From JAAYKS01 sp964479435 (lineage in GTDB: Bacteria; Bacillota; Clostridia; Saccharofermentanales; UBA5734), in NCBI GenBank assembly GCA_964479435.1, contig CAYZME010000010.1, positions 1 through 36,012 of the forward strand: a stretch of 36,012 nucleotides of DNA, given 5' to 3'. The notes beneath the pieces are model-generated. The model made no database searches. It was not told the origin of the DNA and was given only the letters and a program-made list of their open reading frames with translations. This document shows positions 16,772 through 25,200 of the stretch, one piece after another. The first letter of the stretch is position 1, and every line of letters starts with the position of its first letter. Both the position numbers and the translations under genes were made by a program.

Positions 16772-17600
16772 ATGACGAAACAAACGCCGAACCGCCTGGT
16801 TTCCATGGTGCAAAAAGCTTTATACGACTTTGCGATGATTACACCGGGCGCGCGCGTGCTGGTCGGTGTTTCCGGCGGCAAAGACAGCGTGGCGCTGTTG
16901 CACGCGCTGTCGACTTTGTCCGCGTACCACGCGAGCGGTTTTTCCCTGGCCGCGGTCCGGGTGCGGATGGGCTTTGAAACCTGCGACGACGCGCCGATCG
17001 CCGCCTTGTGCGACCGGCTGCGCGTCCCGTTCACCTCGCTGGAGTCGGGATTGGACCGCCGGTTGTTTTTCCCCGCCGGTGAGTCGGCGGGAACCGGTGC
17101 CGATGAGCCGGCAGCAACCCGTTCCAACCCCTGCGCTCTGTGCGCCCGCGTGCGACGGGCGGTGCTGGCGCGCCATGCGGCTTGCCACGGATACGCGTGT
17201 ATTGCCCTCGGTCACAACCGCGACGACGCCCTGGCGACTTTTCTGCTGCGCCTGCGTTATGAGGGGCGCGTCGGCTGTTTTGCCCCCGTGACACTGCTGG
17301 ATCGCGCGCAGGTCACGCAAATCCGGCCTTTGCTCTATGTCCCCGCGACTCTGGCCGCCGCCTATTGCCGGCATTACCGGCTGCCGGTGATCCCCAGCAC
17401 CTGCCCGGTGTCGGGTCAGACCCGGCGGGCTTGGGCCGAGGAGCAGCTGGCCGCGTGGGAGCAAGACACGCCCGACTTGCGCGCCCGGATGTTGGGCGCG
17501 CTGGCGCGGGATGTATGGCCGGCTCCCATCGGGCGAAAATCAGTCGAGGTGTTTTTGCAAGAGGGCCTCGAGGTCGGCGAANNNNNNNNNNGACCACTGA
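16772..17600 (+). CDS. TtcA-like tRNA 2-thiolation protein (PP-loop ATPase)
   Basis: TtcA-type enzymes adenylate a tRNA base and replace oxygen with sulfur, using an iron-sulfur cluster. The PP-loop motif SGGKDS is at residues 34-39 after the family-typical lead-in ALYDFAMITPGARVLVGV. CALC at 121-124 and a later cysteine in PSTCPVSG (Cys211) match the three cysteines that hold the cluster in E. coli TtcA. GHNRDDALATFLLR is also typical. The reading frame is open to the N run at 17582 (270 codons). If the true gap is a multiple of three, as the opposite-strand trxA gene requires, the first stop is TGA at 17598-17600. The gene then overlaps trxA tail to tail. Other members of the TilS/TtcA superfamily are possible. 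Confidence 0.8.
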
Positions 17601-17864
17601 CTCGACCGGCTGACCGCCTTTGAAAACCATAATCGTCGGAATGGTCATCACGCGGTAGCGCTGGGCCAGTGTGGTCTCGTCGTCCACATTGAGTTTGGCG
17701 ACTACGGCGCGATCCGCGTACGCTTCGGCCAGGCGGTCGATCGACGGGCCGACCATGCGGCACGGGCCGCACCAGGGCGCCCAAAAATCGACCAGCAACG
17801 GGCGGTCGCCCGCCAGCAGGTCGGCAAAGTTTTCGGTGGTGAGGGTGACGGTGGAATGCTTCAT
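17540..17864 (-). CDS. trxA: Thioredoxin (interrupted by an assembly gap)
   Basis: Thioredoxin reduces protein disulfides. The active site WCGPC is at residues 31-35, followed by the conserved MTIPTIMVFKGG with its cis-proline. The coding part before the gap gives 91 residues ending ESVV. Beyond the ten Ns, the same strand reads FADLEALLQKHLD and then TGA at 17542-17540, exactly the kind of C-terminal helix thioredoxins have. Both flanks are whole codons, so the real gap must be a multiple of three rather than 10. About 12 bases (four residues) would restore a normal length near 108. The gene is therefore probably intact in the organism. AAGGAGG precedes the ATG by 6 bases; it lies downstream of metA. 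Confidence 0.93.
17582..17591. other. Assembly gap (10 Ns) inside trxA
   Basis: Ten undetermined bases. Frame on both sides of trxA shows the placeholder length is wrong by at least 1-2 bases. No gene needs to be broken here. Confidence 0.98.
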
Positions 17865-17892
17865 CTGTTTCCTCCTTGTGATACTTTGCTGA

Positions 17893-17952
17893 ACCCAGGT
17901 GTTCACCTCGGTGGATACCTAGGTGCACACCTAGGTGAATACCTAGGTGCCG
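17893..17952. repeat. 12-bp tandem array with palindromic CACCTAGGTG cores
   Basis: Five units of 12 bases start at 17893, 17905, 17917, 17929 and 17941. The unit is ACCTAGGTG plus three variable bases; the last three share it exactly and the first two carry one change each (ACCCAGGTG, ACCTCGGTG). Each unit contains the self-complementary ACCTAGGT, so single units and neighbouring units can pair. The array fills most of the metA-trxA gap, and the metA stop codon (TAG, 17945-17943) lies inside the last unit. Confidence 0.9.
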
Positions 17953-18899
17953 TTTTCGACCGGCGCGGTGTCAGCAAAGGTGGTCAGTTTATCCAAGTCG
18001 TAAGGTGTCAACTGGTAGACATAATAGTTCAGCCAGTTGGCAAATAACAAGTACGCCGAGCTGCGCCAGGTGACCTGCGGCACCGCTTGCGGGTCGTCGC
18101 CGGGGAAATAATTGAACGGAACCCCGATGGGCAACCCTTTGTCCAGGTCGCGCTGGTACTCTTCTTTCAGGGTGGCGGGGTCGTATTCCGAGTGGCCGGT
18201 GAGAAAGATCTGGCGGCCGGTCGTGTCGGAAACCGCGTACACCCCCGACAGCGGGGATTCGGAAAGCAGGCGCAACTTGGGGATCGCCAGGATGTCCTCG
18301 CGCCGGACTTCGGTGTGCCGCGAATGCGGGACATAAAACAAATCGTCAAAACCGCGGAACAACTTGACCGGCCGCGTATAGCTCAGCGTGTGCGGGTAAA
18401 TCCCGAACATCTTCTCGGCCAGCGGATATTTGGGCACGCCGTAATGGTGGTACAAGCCGGCCTGAGCGCCCCAGCAGATGTGCAGCGTCGAGTATACGTG
18501 GGTTTTGCTCCAGTCCATGATCGCCCGCAGCTCGTCCCAGTACGCGACCTGCTCAAAGGGCAAGTGCTCGACCGGCGCGCCGGTGATGATCATGCCGTCA
18601 TAGCGGCGGTCGCGCACGGCGTCGAACGTCTCATAAAAGGTGACGAGATGCTCTTGTGCCGTGTGGCGTGGGTTATACGAGGTGGTGTAGATGAGGTCGA
18701 CTTCGACCTGCAGCGGCGAATTGGACAACAGCCGCAGCAATTGGGTTTCGGTCACCACCTTGTTGGGCATCAGGTTGAGAATCAAAATACGCAGCGGCCG
18801 GATGTCCTGGCTGTAGGCGCGGCCTTCGGTCATCACAAAGACCAGTTCGTCTTTGAGGATGGAGGTGGCCGGCAAATTGTCTGGTACACGGATGGGCAT
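17943..18899 (-). CDS. metA: Homoserine O-acyltransferase (MetA type, probably acetyl-CoA specific)
   Basis: MetA activates homoserine by acylation at the start of methionine synthesis. The 318-residue protein has the nucleophile Cys142 in TLHICWGAQAG, Lys163 in PLAEKMF, and the His/Glu pair in GHSEYD (236/238). Residue 111 is glutamate (GAPVEHLPF); published work on this family links Glu111 to acetyl-CoA use and Gly111 to succinyl-CoA, so acetylation is predicted. The ATG at 18899 has AAGGAG 11 bases upstream. A bulged hairpin (18928-18952) without a T tract stands in the short gap after the upstream kinase-like gene. No SAM riboswitch fits there. The stop codon lies in the 12-bp array. Confidence 0.95.
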   Translation of the reverse strand: MPIRVPDNLPATSILKDELVFVMTEGRAYSQDIRPLRILILNLMPNKVVTETQLLRLLSNSPLQVEVDLIYTTSYNPRHTAQEHLVTFYETFDAVRDRRYDGMIITGAPVEHLPFEQVAYWDELRAIMDWSKTHVYSTLHICWGAQAGLYHHYGVPKYPLAEKMFGIYPHTLSYTRPVKLFRGFDDLFYVPHSRHTEVRREDILAIPKLRLLSESPLSGVYAVSDTTGRQIFLTGHSEYDPATLKEEYQRDLDKGLPIGVPFNYFPGDDPQAVPQVTWRSSAYLLFANWLNYYVYQLTPYDLDKLTTFADTAPVENGT

Positions 18900-18964
18900 G
18901 CAAATACGCACTCCTTGCTATGTGGCGCCGCCTGCCCGACAGGCAGAGGCGGGATGTCTTGTGA

Positions 18965-19957
18965 TCAGCGGATGAATTCGTTGAGGATCGACATGTCGGG
19001 AATGTTGGACACCGACAGGCGCGGGATGCGCTTGATCCGGTTGATCAGCCTTTCGCCTTCCGCGACCGCTTTGGCCGCTTCGGCAAAGCCGTTGTTCCCC
19101 AGATAGACGGAGTGTTCCAGACTCCCGTCCCGCCAGGCGGCGATGGATTCGCGGATGCATTCCGACGCCAGGTGCGGGACCACGCAAAACTCATACGGGA
19201 TCAGTGAATTGACAAAAACGTCGGCGGCGGCCAGGTAGGCGGGAAAAACCGCCTGCTCCGCGCGATCGATCACCGGCCAGTAATCCAGGGTTTCCAGGGC
19301 GGAGGCGCCGCGGTGGCGGGCGTCCCGCGAGATGCGGCGCAAAATACGCACCTCGCGCGGTTCGATGAGCCGGCTGCTGTCGTGCAGGGTTCCATACGGC
19401 ATGATAAACACGCCCAACGCGCGCTCCCGATCGAGACTGCCCAGCGTCAGCGGGGACAGACCGTGCAGTCCTTCGATCAGCAGAATGCCGTCGGCCGGAA
19501 GCTTCTGGACGCGGTCGGAGGTGAAAACACGGCGGCGTTCGACCATATCAAAATGAGGCACATGGACTTCGTACCCGTCGAGCAGCATCTGGATCTGGTC
19601 CATCATCAGCGCGGTATCGAGCATCTCGATCGCTTCGTAATCCGGCCGCCCCCATTCGTCGGTTTCGGCCGGTTTGTCTTCATAATAATCATCCATCGAG
19701 AGCAGGGTGGTCGGCCGGCCGATAAAGGCCAGCGCCGCCGCCAGGCGGTGGGTGAACGTCGTTTTGCCTGACGCGGTCGGACCCGAGATGAAAACGGCCT
19801 GAATCTGATCGCTCCAGGCGATGCGATCGGCGATTTTTACCGTCTGATCGAGAAACCGCATTTCGGTATCGTGTACAAACGCCGCGATGCGGCTGCTTCC
19901 GAGATTGCTTTCCAAATCATTGACCGTGATGGTGGTCATCTCTCCGAGATCTGCCAT
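18965..19957 (-). CDS. Uridine kinase-like P-loop protein
   Basis: This 330-residue protein has a Walker A motif GPTASGKTTFTHRL (about residue 60) and further uridine-kinase/phosphoribulokinase features: LSMDDYYEDK, the acidic GRPDYEAIEMLD, and LLIEGLHGLSP. Many clostridial relatives are about 550 residues long because a threonyl-tRNA-synthetase-like region precedes the kinase; that region is missing here, leaving only a short lead-in. Nucleoside kinase activity is plausible but the substrate is unknown. GGGGAGG lies 7 bases before the ATG at 19957. It sits between the Na/Pi transporter and metA on the same strand. Confidence 0.8.
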   Translation of the reverse strand: MADLGEMTTITVNDLESNLGSSRIAAFVHDTEMRFLDQTVKIADRIAWSDQIQAVFISGPTASGKTTFTHRLAAALAFIGRPTTLLSMDDYYEDKPAETDEWGRPDYEAIEMLDTALMMDQIQMLLDGYEVHVPHFDMVERRRVFTSDRVQKLPADGILLIEGLHGLSPLTLGSLDRERALGVFIMPYGTLHDSSRLIEPREVRILRRISRDARHRGASALETLDYWPVIDRAEQAVFPAYLAAADVFVNSLIPYEFCVVPHLASECIRESIAAWRDGSLEHSVYLGNNGFAEAAKAVAEGERLINRIKRIPRLSVSNIPDMSILNEFIR

Positions 19958-20026
19958 GTGTAATCCTCCCCTCCGCACCGGAAACGGCTGGCTCAGCGAC
20001 CTGTAAAAAAGTCGGGTGCCCGGTAT

Positions 20027-21763
20027 TCAGGCGCGGGGCGCTTGTTCGTGACGATGAATTCGGTACCGGCTGCCGCTGGCGGCGACCTCCGCCAGGTTTT
20101 TACAGTGATCCGAAACCCGTTCGACGATGTGAATCAATTCCAAAAATATGACCGTCGCCTGCGGGTTGCATAAGCCCGCGTTGAGGCGTTCCAGATGCCG
20201 GGCACGCAGGTTGTCTTCCATGCGGTCGATTTCCTCTTCCTGGGCGATCACCTGTCCGGCCAGGACGGGGTCCGAGCTGTGGAGCGCTTGCGCGCTGTCG
20301 CCGACCATGCGCTCGATCCGCCGGAACGCTTCATCCAGCTGGCCGCGCGCCAGGTCGGAAAATTCCAGTTTGTTCTGTTGCATATGGCGGACGGCGCCGA
20401 TGACGTTGCACGCGTAGTCGCCGATCCGCTCAATGTCATTGGTGGCGTGCATCATCGCCGCGATGCGGTTGGACGCGTTCTCGGTCACCGCCGCGGAAGC
20501 AAAAATGGTCGACAGATAACGCACCGTTTCATTTTCCAGAAAATCCAGCGTGTCTTCCCACTCATCAATCTGCGGCGCCAGCGATAAATCATTCTCGATC
20601 AGCATCTCGCGCGCCCGCGTCAGCATCTGCAACGCGAGATCGGTCATGCGGGTGATCTCCTGATTGGCCAGATCGATGGCCACCACCGGGTTGGCGATCA
20701 CGTTGTAGTCGAGGTAGCGCACCACGCGCTCGTCGGCAGCGTCCTCGCCGCGGATGACCTGGCGCAGCAGCCAGACCATCGCCGGGATCAGGGGGATCCA
20801 AATCAGGCTGTTGACCACATTAAGTGTGGTGTGTGAAACCGCGATCCCGGACATCATGTTTTCGGCGTGCGGCGTCAACAGGTTGGGCAGCCCCGCGGCC
20901 AGATCCGGCAGCATCCGGTGGCCGGTCCAAATCAGAATTCTCTCGACCAGGCGCGTAAACGGCACCAGCAGGAGCATACAGACCATCGCCCCGGACAGGT
21001 TGAAAACGGTATGCGCCAACGCCGCGCGTTTGGCGTTGCGCTTGGAGCCGATCGAAGCCAATACGGCCGTGATGGTGGTCCCGATGTTGCTGCCCAGGAG
21101 AATCGGGATCGCCTGATACAGCGAAACCAGGGGGGTGCCGTCGGCGTCGATGCCCACACGCGACAAAGACTGGAGCACACCGATCGCGGCCGAAGAGCTC
21201 TGGAGCAGCATCGTCGACACGGTGCCGACCAATAGCCCGAGAATGGGTACATCTTTGATGTCAATCAGCAGTTTTTTAAACGCCGCGCTCTGGCCCAATG
21301 GCTGCAACGCCGAGCTCATGGCGTTGAGACCCACAAACAGGATGCCGAAAGCGAGTAAGATCTGACCGATGTATTTGATCTTTTCCTTTTTGAAAAAGAA
21401 CATCGCCGCGAATCCCACCGCCACAAAAATCCAGGCGTACTCATCCACTTTGAAAGAAACGATCCAGGCCGTGACCGTCGTGCCGATGTTGGCACCCAGG
21501 ATCACGCCGATGGCCTTGGGCAATGTCATCAGGCCGGCGCTGACAAAGCCGATGACCATCACCGTCGTCGCCGATGAGCTTTGAATGATGATGGTTACCA
21601 GCGCGCCGACCAGCACGCCCAGAACCGGATTGCCTGTCAAAAGTTGCAGGAAATGTCGCAATTTCTCGCCGGAAGCTTTCTGCAAGCCTTCTCCGAGTTG
21701 CAACATGCCAAAGATGAAAAGAGCCAGCCCGCCGACCAGCGCAAAAACTGCCTTGATATCCAT
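20027..21763 (-). CDS. Na+/phosphate symporter family protein with C-terminal PhoU-like domain
   Basis: The 578-residue protein has an N-terminal membrane half (about 1-310) with two inverted repeats, each carrying the family's QSSSA motif: IIIQSSSATTVMVIGF and LLQSSSAAIGVLQ, each followed later by GANIGTT or GSNIGTT. The C-terminal part (about 345-570) is helical and PhoU-like (NDIERIGDYACNV; ELIHIVERVSDHCKNLAE). Relatives transport phosphate with sodium, though in Bacillota the direction and role are poorly known. GGAGG precedes the ATG at 21763, with a promoter at 21794-21823. It heads a run of four genes on this strand (transporter, kinase-like, metA, trxA). Confidence 0.9.
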   Translation of the reverse strand: MDIKAVFALVGGLALFIFGMLQLGEGLQKASGEKLRHFLQLLTGNPVLGVLVGALVTIIIQSSSATTVMVIGFVSAGLMTLPKAIGVILGANIGTTVTAWIVSFKVDEYAWIFVAVGFAAMFFFKKEKIKYIGQILLAFGILFVGLNAMSSALQPLGQSAAFKKLLIDIKDVPILGLLVGTVSTMLLQSSSAAIGVLQSLSRVGIDADGTPLVSLYQAIPILLGSNIGTTITAVLASIGSKRNAKRAALAHTVFNLSGAMVCMLLLVPFTRLVERILIWTGHRMLPDLAAGLPNLLTPHAENMMSGIAVSHTTLNVVNSLIWIPLIPAMVWLLRQVIRGEDAADERVVRYLDYNVIANPVVAIDLANQEITRMTDLALQMLTRAREMLIENDLSLAPQIDEWEDTLDFLENETVRYLSTIFASAAVTENASNRIAAMMHATNDIERIGDYACNVIGAVRHMQQNKLEFSDLARGQLDEAFRRIERMVGDSAQALHSSDPVLAGQVIAQEEEIDRMEDNLRARHLERLNAGLCNPQATVIFLELIHIVERVSDHCKNLAEVAASGSRYRIHRHEQAPRA

Positions 21764-21793
21764 GATCCTCCAACCGGGACTCGGAATGCACAC

Positions 21794-21823
21794 ATTCTAC
21801 ACTGATGCCTGTCTTTTGTCCAA
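21794..21823 (-). promoter_or_regulatory. Promoter of the Na/Pi transporter operon
   Basis: On the minus strand TTGGAC (21823-21818) and TAGAAT (21799-21794) are 18 bases apart. Transcription would start near 21787, leaving a leader of about 24 bases. Confidence 0.6.
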
Positions 21824-21935
21824 GACAACCGCCGACCGCCCGGGTGGTGGAAAACCCGGCGGCGATGTGCTTTACTGCAAGTACCGGTTGGCGCGCCTTC
21901 TGTGCGCGCAAATCCCCCCACGGGAGGCGTCACGC

Positions 21936-22232
21936 ATGCAATGTCCCAAATGCGGAACCCAAAACGATGATCACAAAACCGTCTGTGGCATATGCGGTAC
22001 TTTCCTGTACCGCTACACGCAAAACCGCGTGCCGCTCACCCGCGCCCAACGCCGGAAGGAAGTCGGCCAGGCGTGGAAGCAGGCGCTAAAAGGTACGCTC
22101 TACGCCCTGCTCATCCTGTTGGGCCTGGCGGTTGTCCTGTTCATCATCTCGCTGATCCTCGGTCGCGTCATGCCGGATTCCCTGTTTGAGGGATTGTTCG
22201 ACACGACCCTGACCACGACCTCAGTCGGCTGA
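21936..22232 (+). CDS. Small zinc-ribbon protein with one membrane segment
   Basis: This 98-residue protein begins with a zinc ribbon (CPKCGTQNDDHKTVCGICG: two CxxC-type pairs 11 residues apart) followed by a basic region (TRAQRRKEVGQAWK) and one strong membrane segment (ALLILLGLAVVLFIISLIL, about 62-80), with the remainder outside. GGGAGG at 21922-21927 stands 8 bases before the ATG. Its stop overlaps the end of the convergent YfhO-family gene by 12 bases. Such zinc-ribbon membrane proteins are common in Bacillota but their role is not established. Confidence 0.8.
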   Translation: MQCPKCGTQNDDHKTVCGICGTFLYRYTQNRVPLTRAQRRKEVGQAWKQALKGTLYALLILLGLAVVLFIISLILGRVMPDSLFEGLFDTTLTTTSVG

Positions 22233-25200
22233 AGCCAGCGTCGGCGCGTCTGTGTCCGGCGCGGCCGCCGCGGCCGCCTCTGCTGGTGGCGGCTCCTGTG
22301 GCGGTAGCCCAGCTTCTTTTGTTTCAATCAGCCCTTCGACTCCCTCTTCATCCGCTGCGACCGGGTCTGTGGTCGTGTCGGCGACCGGGTCTGCGACTGG
22401 GTCTGCGACTGGGTTTTCGACCCGGTCTTCGACCCAGTCGTTGGCCAACAGCTCGGGGCTGAGCGGCAAGACCGGTGGCAAACCGGCGGCCGTTTCCTCA
22501 CCGGCTTGTTCCGGTGGCAGCACCACGCGCCGGAAGCTGTGTTGTGTTTCCGGATTTTGCTCATCGTGTGCCGCGGGCAAAGCCGACGCGAGGTCGTCTT
22601 CCTCGCCGACCCCTTCCTCCCATTCGGGCCGCGGCGGCCAGAGGCCGGACAGCGGCGGTTCGGGCGAACGACGGCGATGGACCAGGTGCAGGATCGCCAT
22701 CACCACCAACAGCAACAACAAAGACGCGCCACTGATCTTGAGCCCGTCCGCCAGGCCGGGTGGTCGGTAGGTAAGCTCGACCCGATGCTCGCCGGGCTGC
22801 AGCTCGACAGACAGCAAACCATCTGCCAATGGCACGGTCTCGACCGTAGATCCATCTACTTGTACCGTCCAGCCTTTGTCATATGGGATGCTGGTAAACA
22901 TCGTTCCCGCTTCGTCGACGCGGATGGTTCCGCTGATCCGGGTATCCGAAAAAGACTCGACCACCAGCCCCTGCTCGGCCAGCCGCGACATCGCCTGGAT
23001 GTATCGGGCCGTATCCAGCATCGAGGCGTACAATTTGATCTGGCCGCTCTGCGACTCTTTGAAGCGCATGCGGACATGCACCACGGTCCCGGCCTCGATT
23101 TGCCCCAAATCGACCATATACGGCCGGGTCAGATCGTACGTGCGCAACGTCGCGTCGTTGTCGCCGAACACGACTTCGGTATTGAAATCCAATTGGGTGG
23201 CGTCCAGGTAGAAACAGACTTCGCGGGTGTTCGGCACGGTAAAAGACAACGTGGCGGCGTGGTCACCCGTACCGGTTTGCGTGTATGAAAAAGTGCTATG
23301 TTCCATATTTTCGGTCACGGTCATATTGGCTGTGCTCGTCACTTCGACGCCCAGCGGGATTTGCACATCGGCGATACCGGTCGCCAGTTCGACAAACTGA
23401 TTTTGTACGGTAAACGGGTCTTTATATAGATTCCAATAGGCCATTTCAGATCCGACCATGTAGGCGACCGGCAACGCGTACGGGTTGTAAAACACCGTGT
23501 ACTCCCCCTGGGTCACCCGTGTTTCCATCGTCGCGCGGGTATAGGCCTCGTCTTTGCCGACCAGGTAGCGAATCCCCAGCAGAGACTCCAACACCGCGGA
23601 AGCATCGGCATAGCGATAGCTGTTGATGCCGTTGTTGTGCAAACCCAGCGCTTTCATCACCTGGGTGGTATCGAGATAGGCGGTGGAAGCAAACACCGAC
23701 ACGCCGCGGTAGCTGTGCAGCACCGTATCGTTGACGGTGCGCGGCTCCAGCAATTCCACCCGGTAAAACGCGCCGCTGCCGTCGTCCTCGACGGTATCCA
23801 TCAGGTCGATCAGACGCACGCGGTCGGCCACAAAACCGTCGCGACTGGAGTAGTATTCCGTCCGGTCCAGCAAATCGATCGTGACAAACGAGTGTACAAG
23901 GATTTCCGCGATCAGGATGCTGACCAACACCGTCACACGCAATTCACGCGCGTGCCGATGGTCGCGCGCATACGCGAACGCGGCCGCCAACAAGGCGATA
24001 AACAGCAGGCTGAGATAAACGGTCGCCGGATCGGCCACATCGGCGCCCAGCTTGTCCGCGAGGAGGACAAAACCGGCCGCCGCCATCGCGACGCCCAGGA
24101 TCATGCGGGCGGAGATTTCCCGCAAGCGCAAAAACACCGGATACCCCATGGACAGGACCAGGAACACATAGGTGAACGCGTAACGGTACGGAAGCTGGTT
24201 GGGATAATGTCCGCCGTTCCACCAAAAATCCAGCTTGCCGAGGCTAAAGCTGAAAAACATCACCAGCATTCCCAGCAAATGCGCGACCTTGGCGCGTGTC
24301 GGAATCGTGCGGCAGGAAAAATACAACGGCACCAGCAACAGCAGCGCCAGGCCGCAATAAATGTTCGGCAAGCCGTCGCGAATGTGCAAGGGCACCAGCA
24401 ACAAGTGATTGGTCAAAAAATCGAAGAGTTTAAAAGAGAAGTTCCACGTGCTGGGGGCGACGTCGTTGGCCGCTGAAGTCAACTGCAGGGCGGTGTACGT
24501 AGGTAAAACCACCGCCGCCGACAAGCCGGCGGCCACCAGTGAAAAGAAAGCGAACGCCAGCCCTTTGCGCACAAACAGACCGATCCGCAGCGCCGGATGG
24601 CGGGAAAAGAACGCGACAAAAAAGTAGACGATCAGGAACAAACAGACAAACCAGGCGATGTAATAACAAAATGTGATTGTCAAAGCCAGCGCCACGACAT
24701 AACGCAGGTACCGGCGGCCCGCGATCATTTCCTCCAGACCCAGGGCGATCACGGGCAGCATCAGCACGCCGTCCAGCCACATCACATTCCATGAATAAGC
24801 GAGGATGTACGAGGACATCGCGTACAACGTGCCAAAGACAACCAGCCCCATGCCCTCGCGCCCGTGTTTGCGGCGCAAGTACCAGGCCAGCGTCAACGAG
24901 CACAGTCCGACCTTGAGCACCTGGATAAAAGTGATGGCTTCGGGCAGGTTGGCCCGCGGGAACAACAAAAGGATCAAATTGAACGGGCTGATCAGGTAAT
25001 AAGCCGACAACGCCAGAAAATTGAGTCCCAGACCGGCGTTCCACGTGTAAAGCAGGCTGTCGAAACCGGCCAGTTTCTCATACAACTCCGACATGAATGG
25101 CGCGTACTGGTGGTATAGATCGACGGTCAGAATGCAGCGGTTGCCGATCGGGTACACCAGGCGGGTAAAGTACGCGATGTACGTGAGAATAAAGGGAAAC

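Noticed and set aside
17582..17591. Frameshifted or truncated thioredoxin pseudogene
   Set aside because: Coding sequence resumes on the far side with a normal thioredoxin C-terminus; the break is an assembly gap.
17893..17952. CRISPR array
   Set aside because: Units are 12 bp without spacers of 30-40 bp and no cas genes are near; the same holds for the arrays at 26213 and 31544.
18900..18964. SAM riboswitch or T-box before metA
   Set aside because: The gap is only 65 bases and shows just one bulged hairpin, with no kink-turn or terminator.
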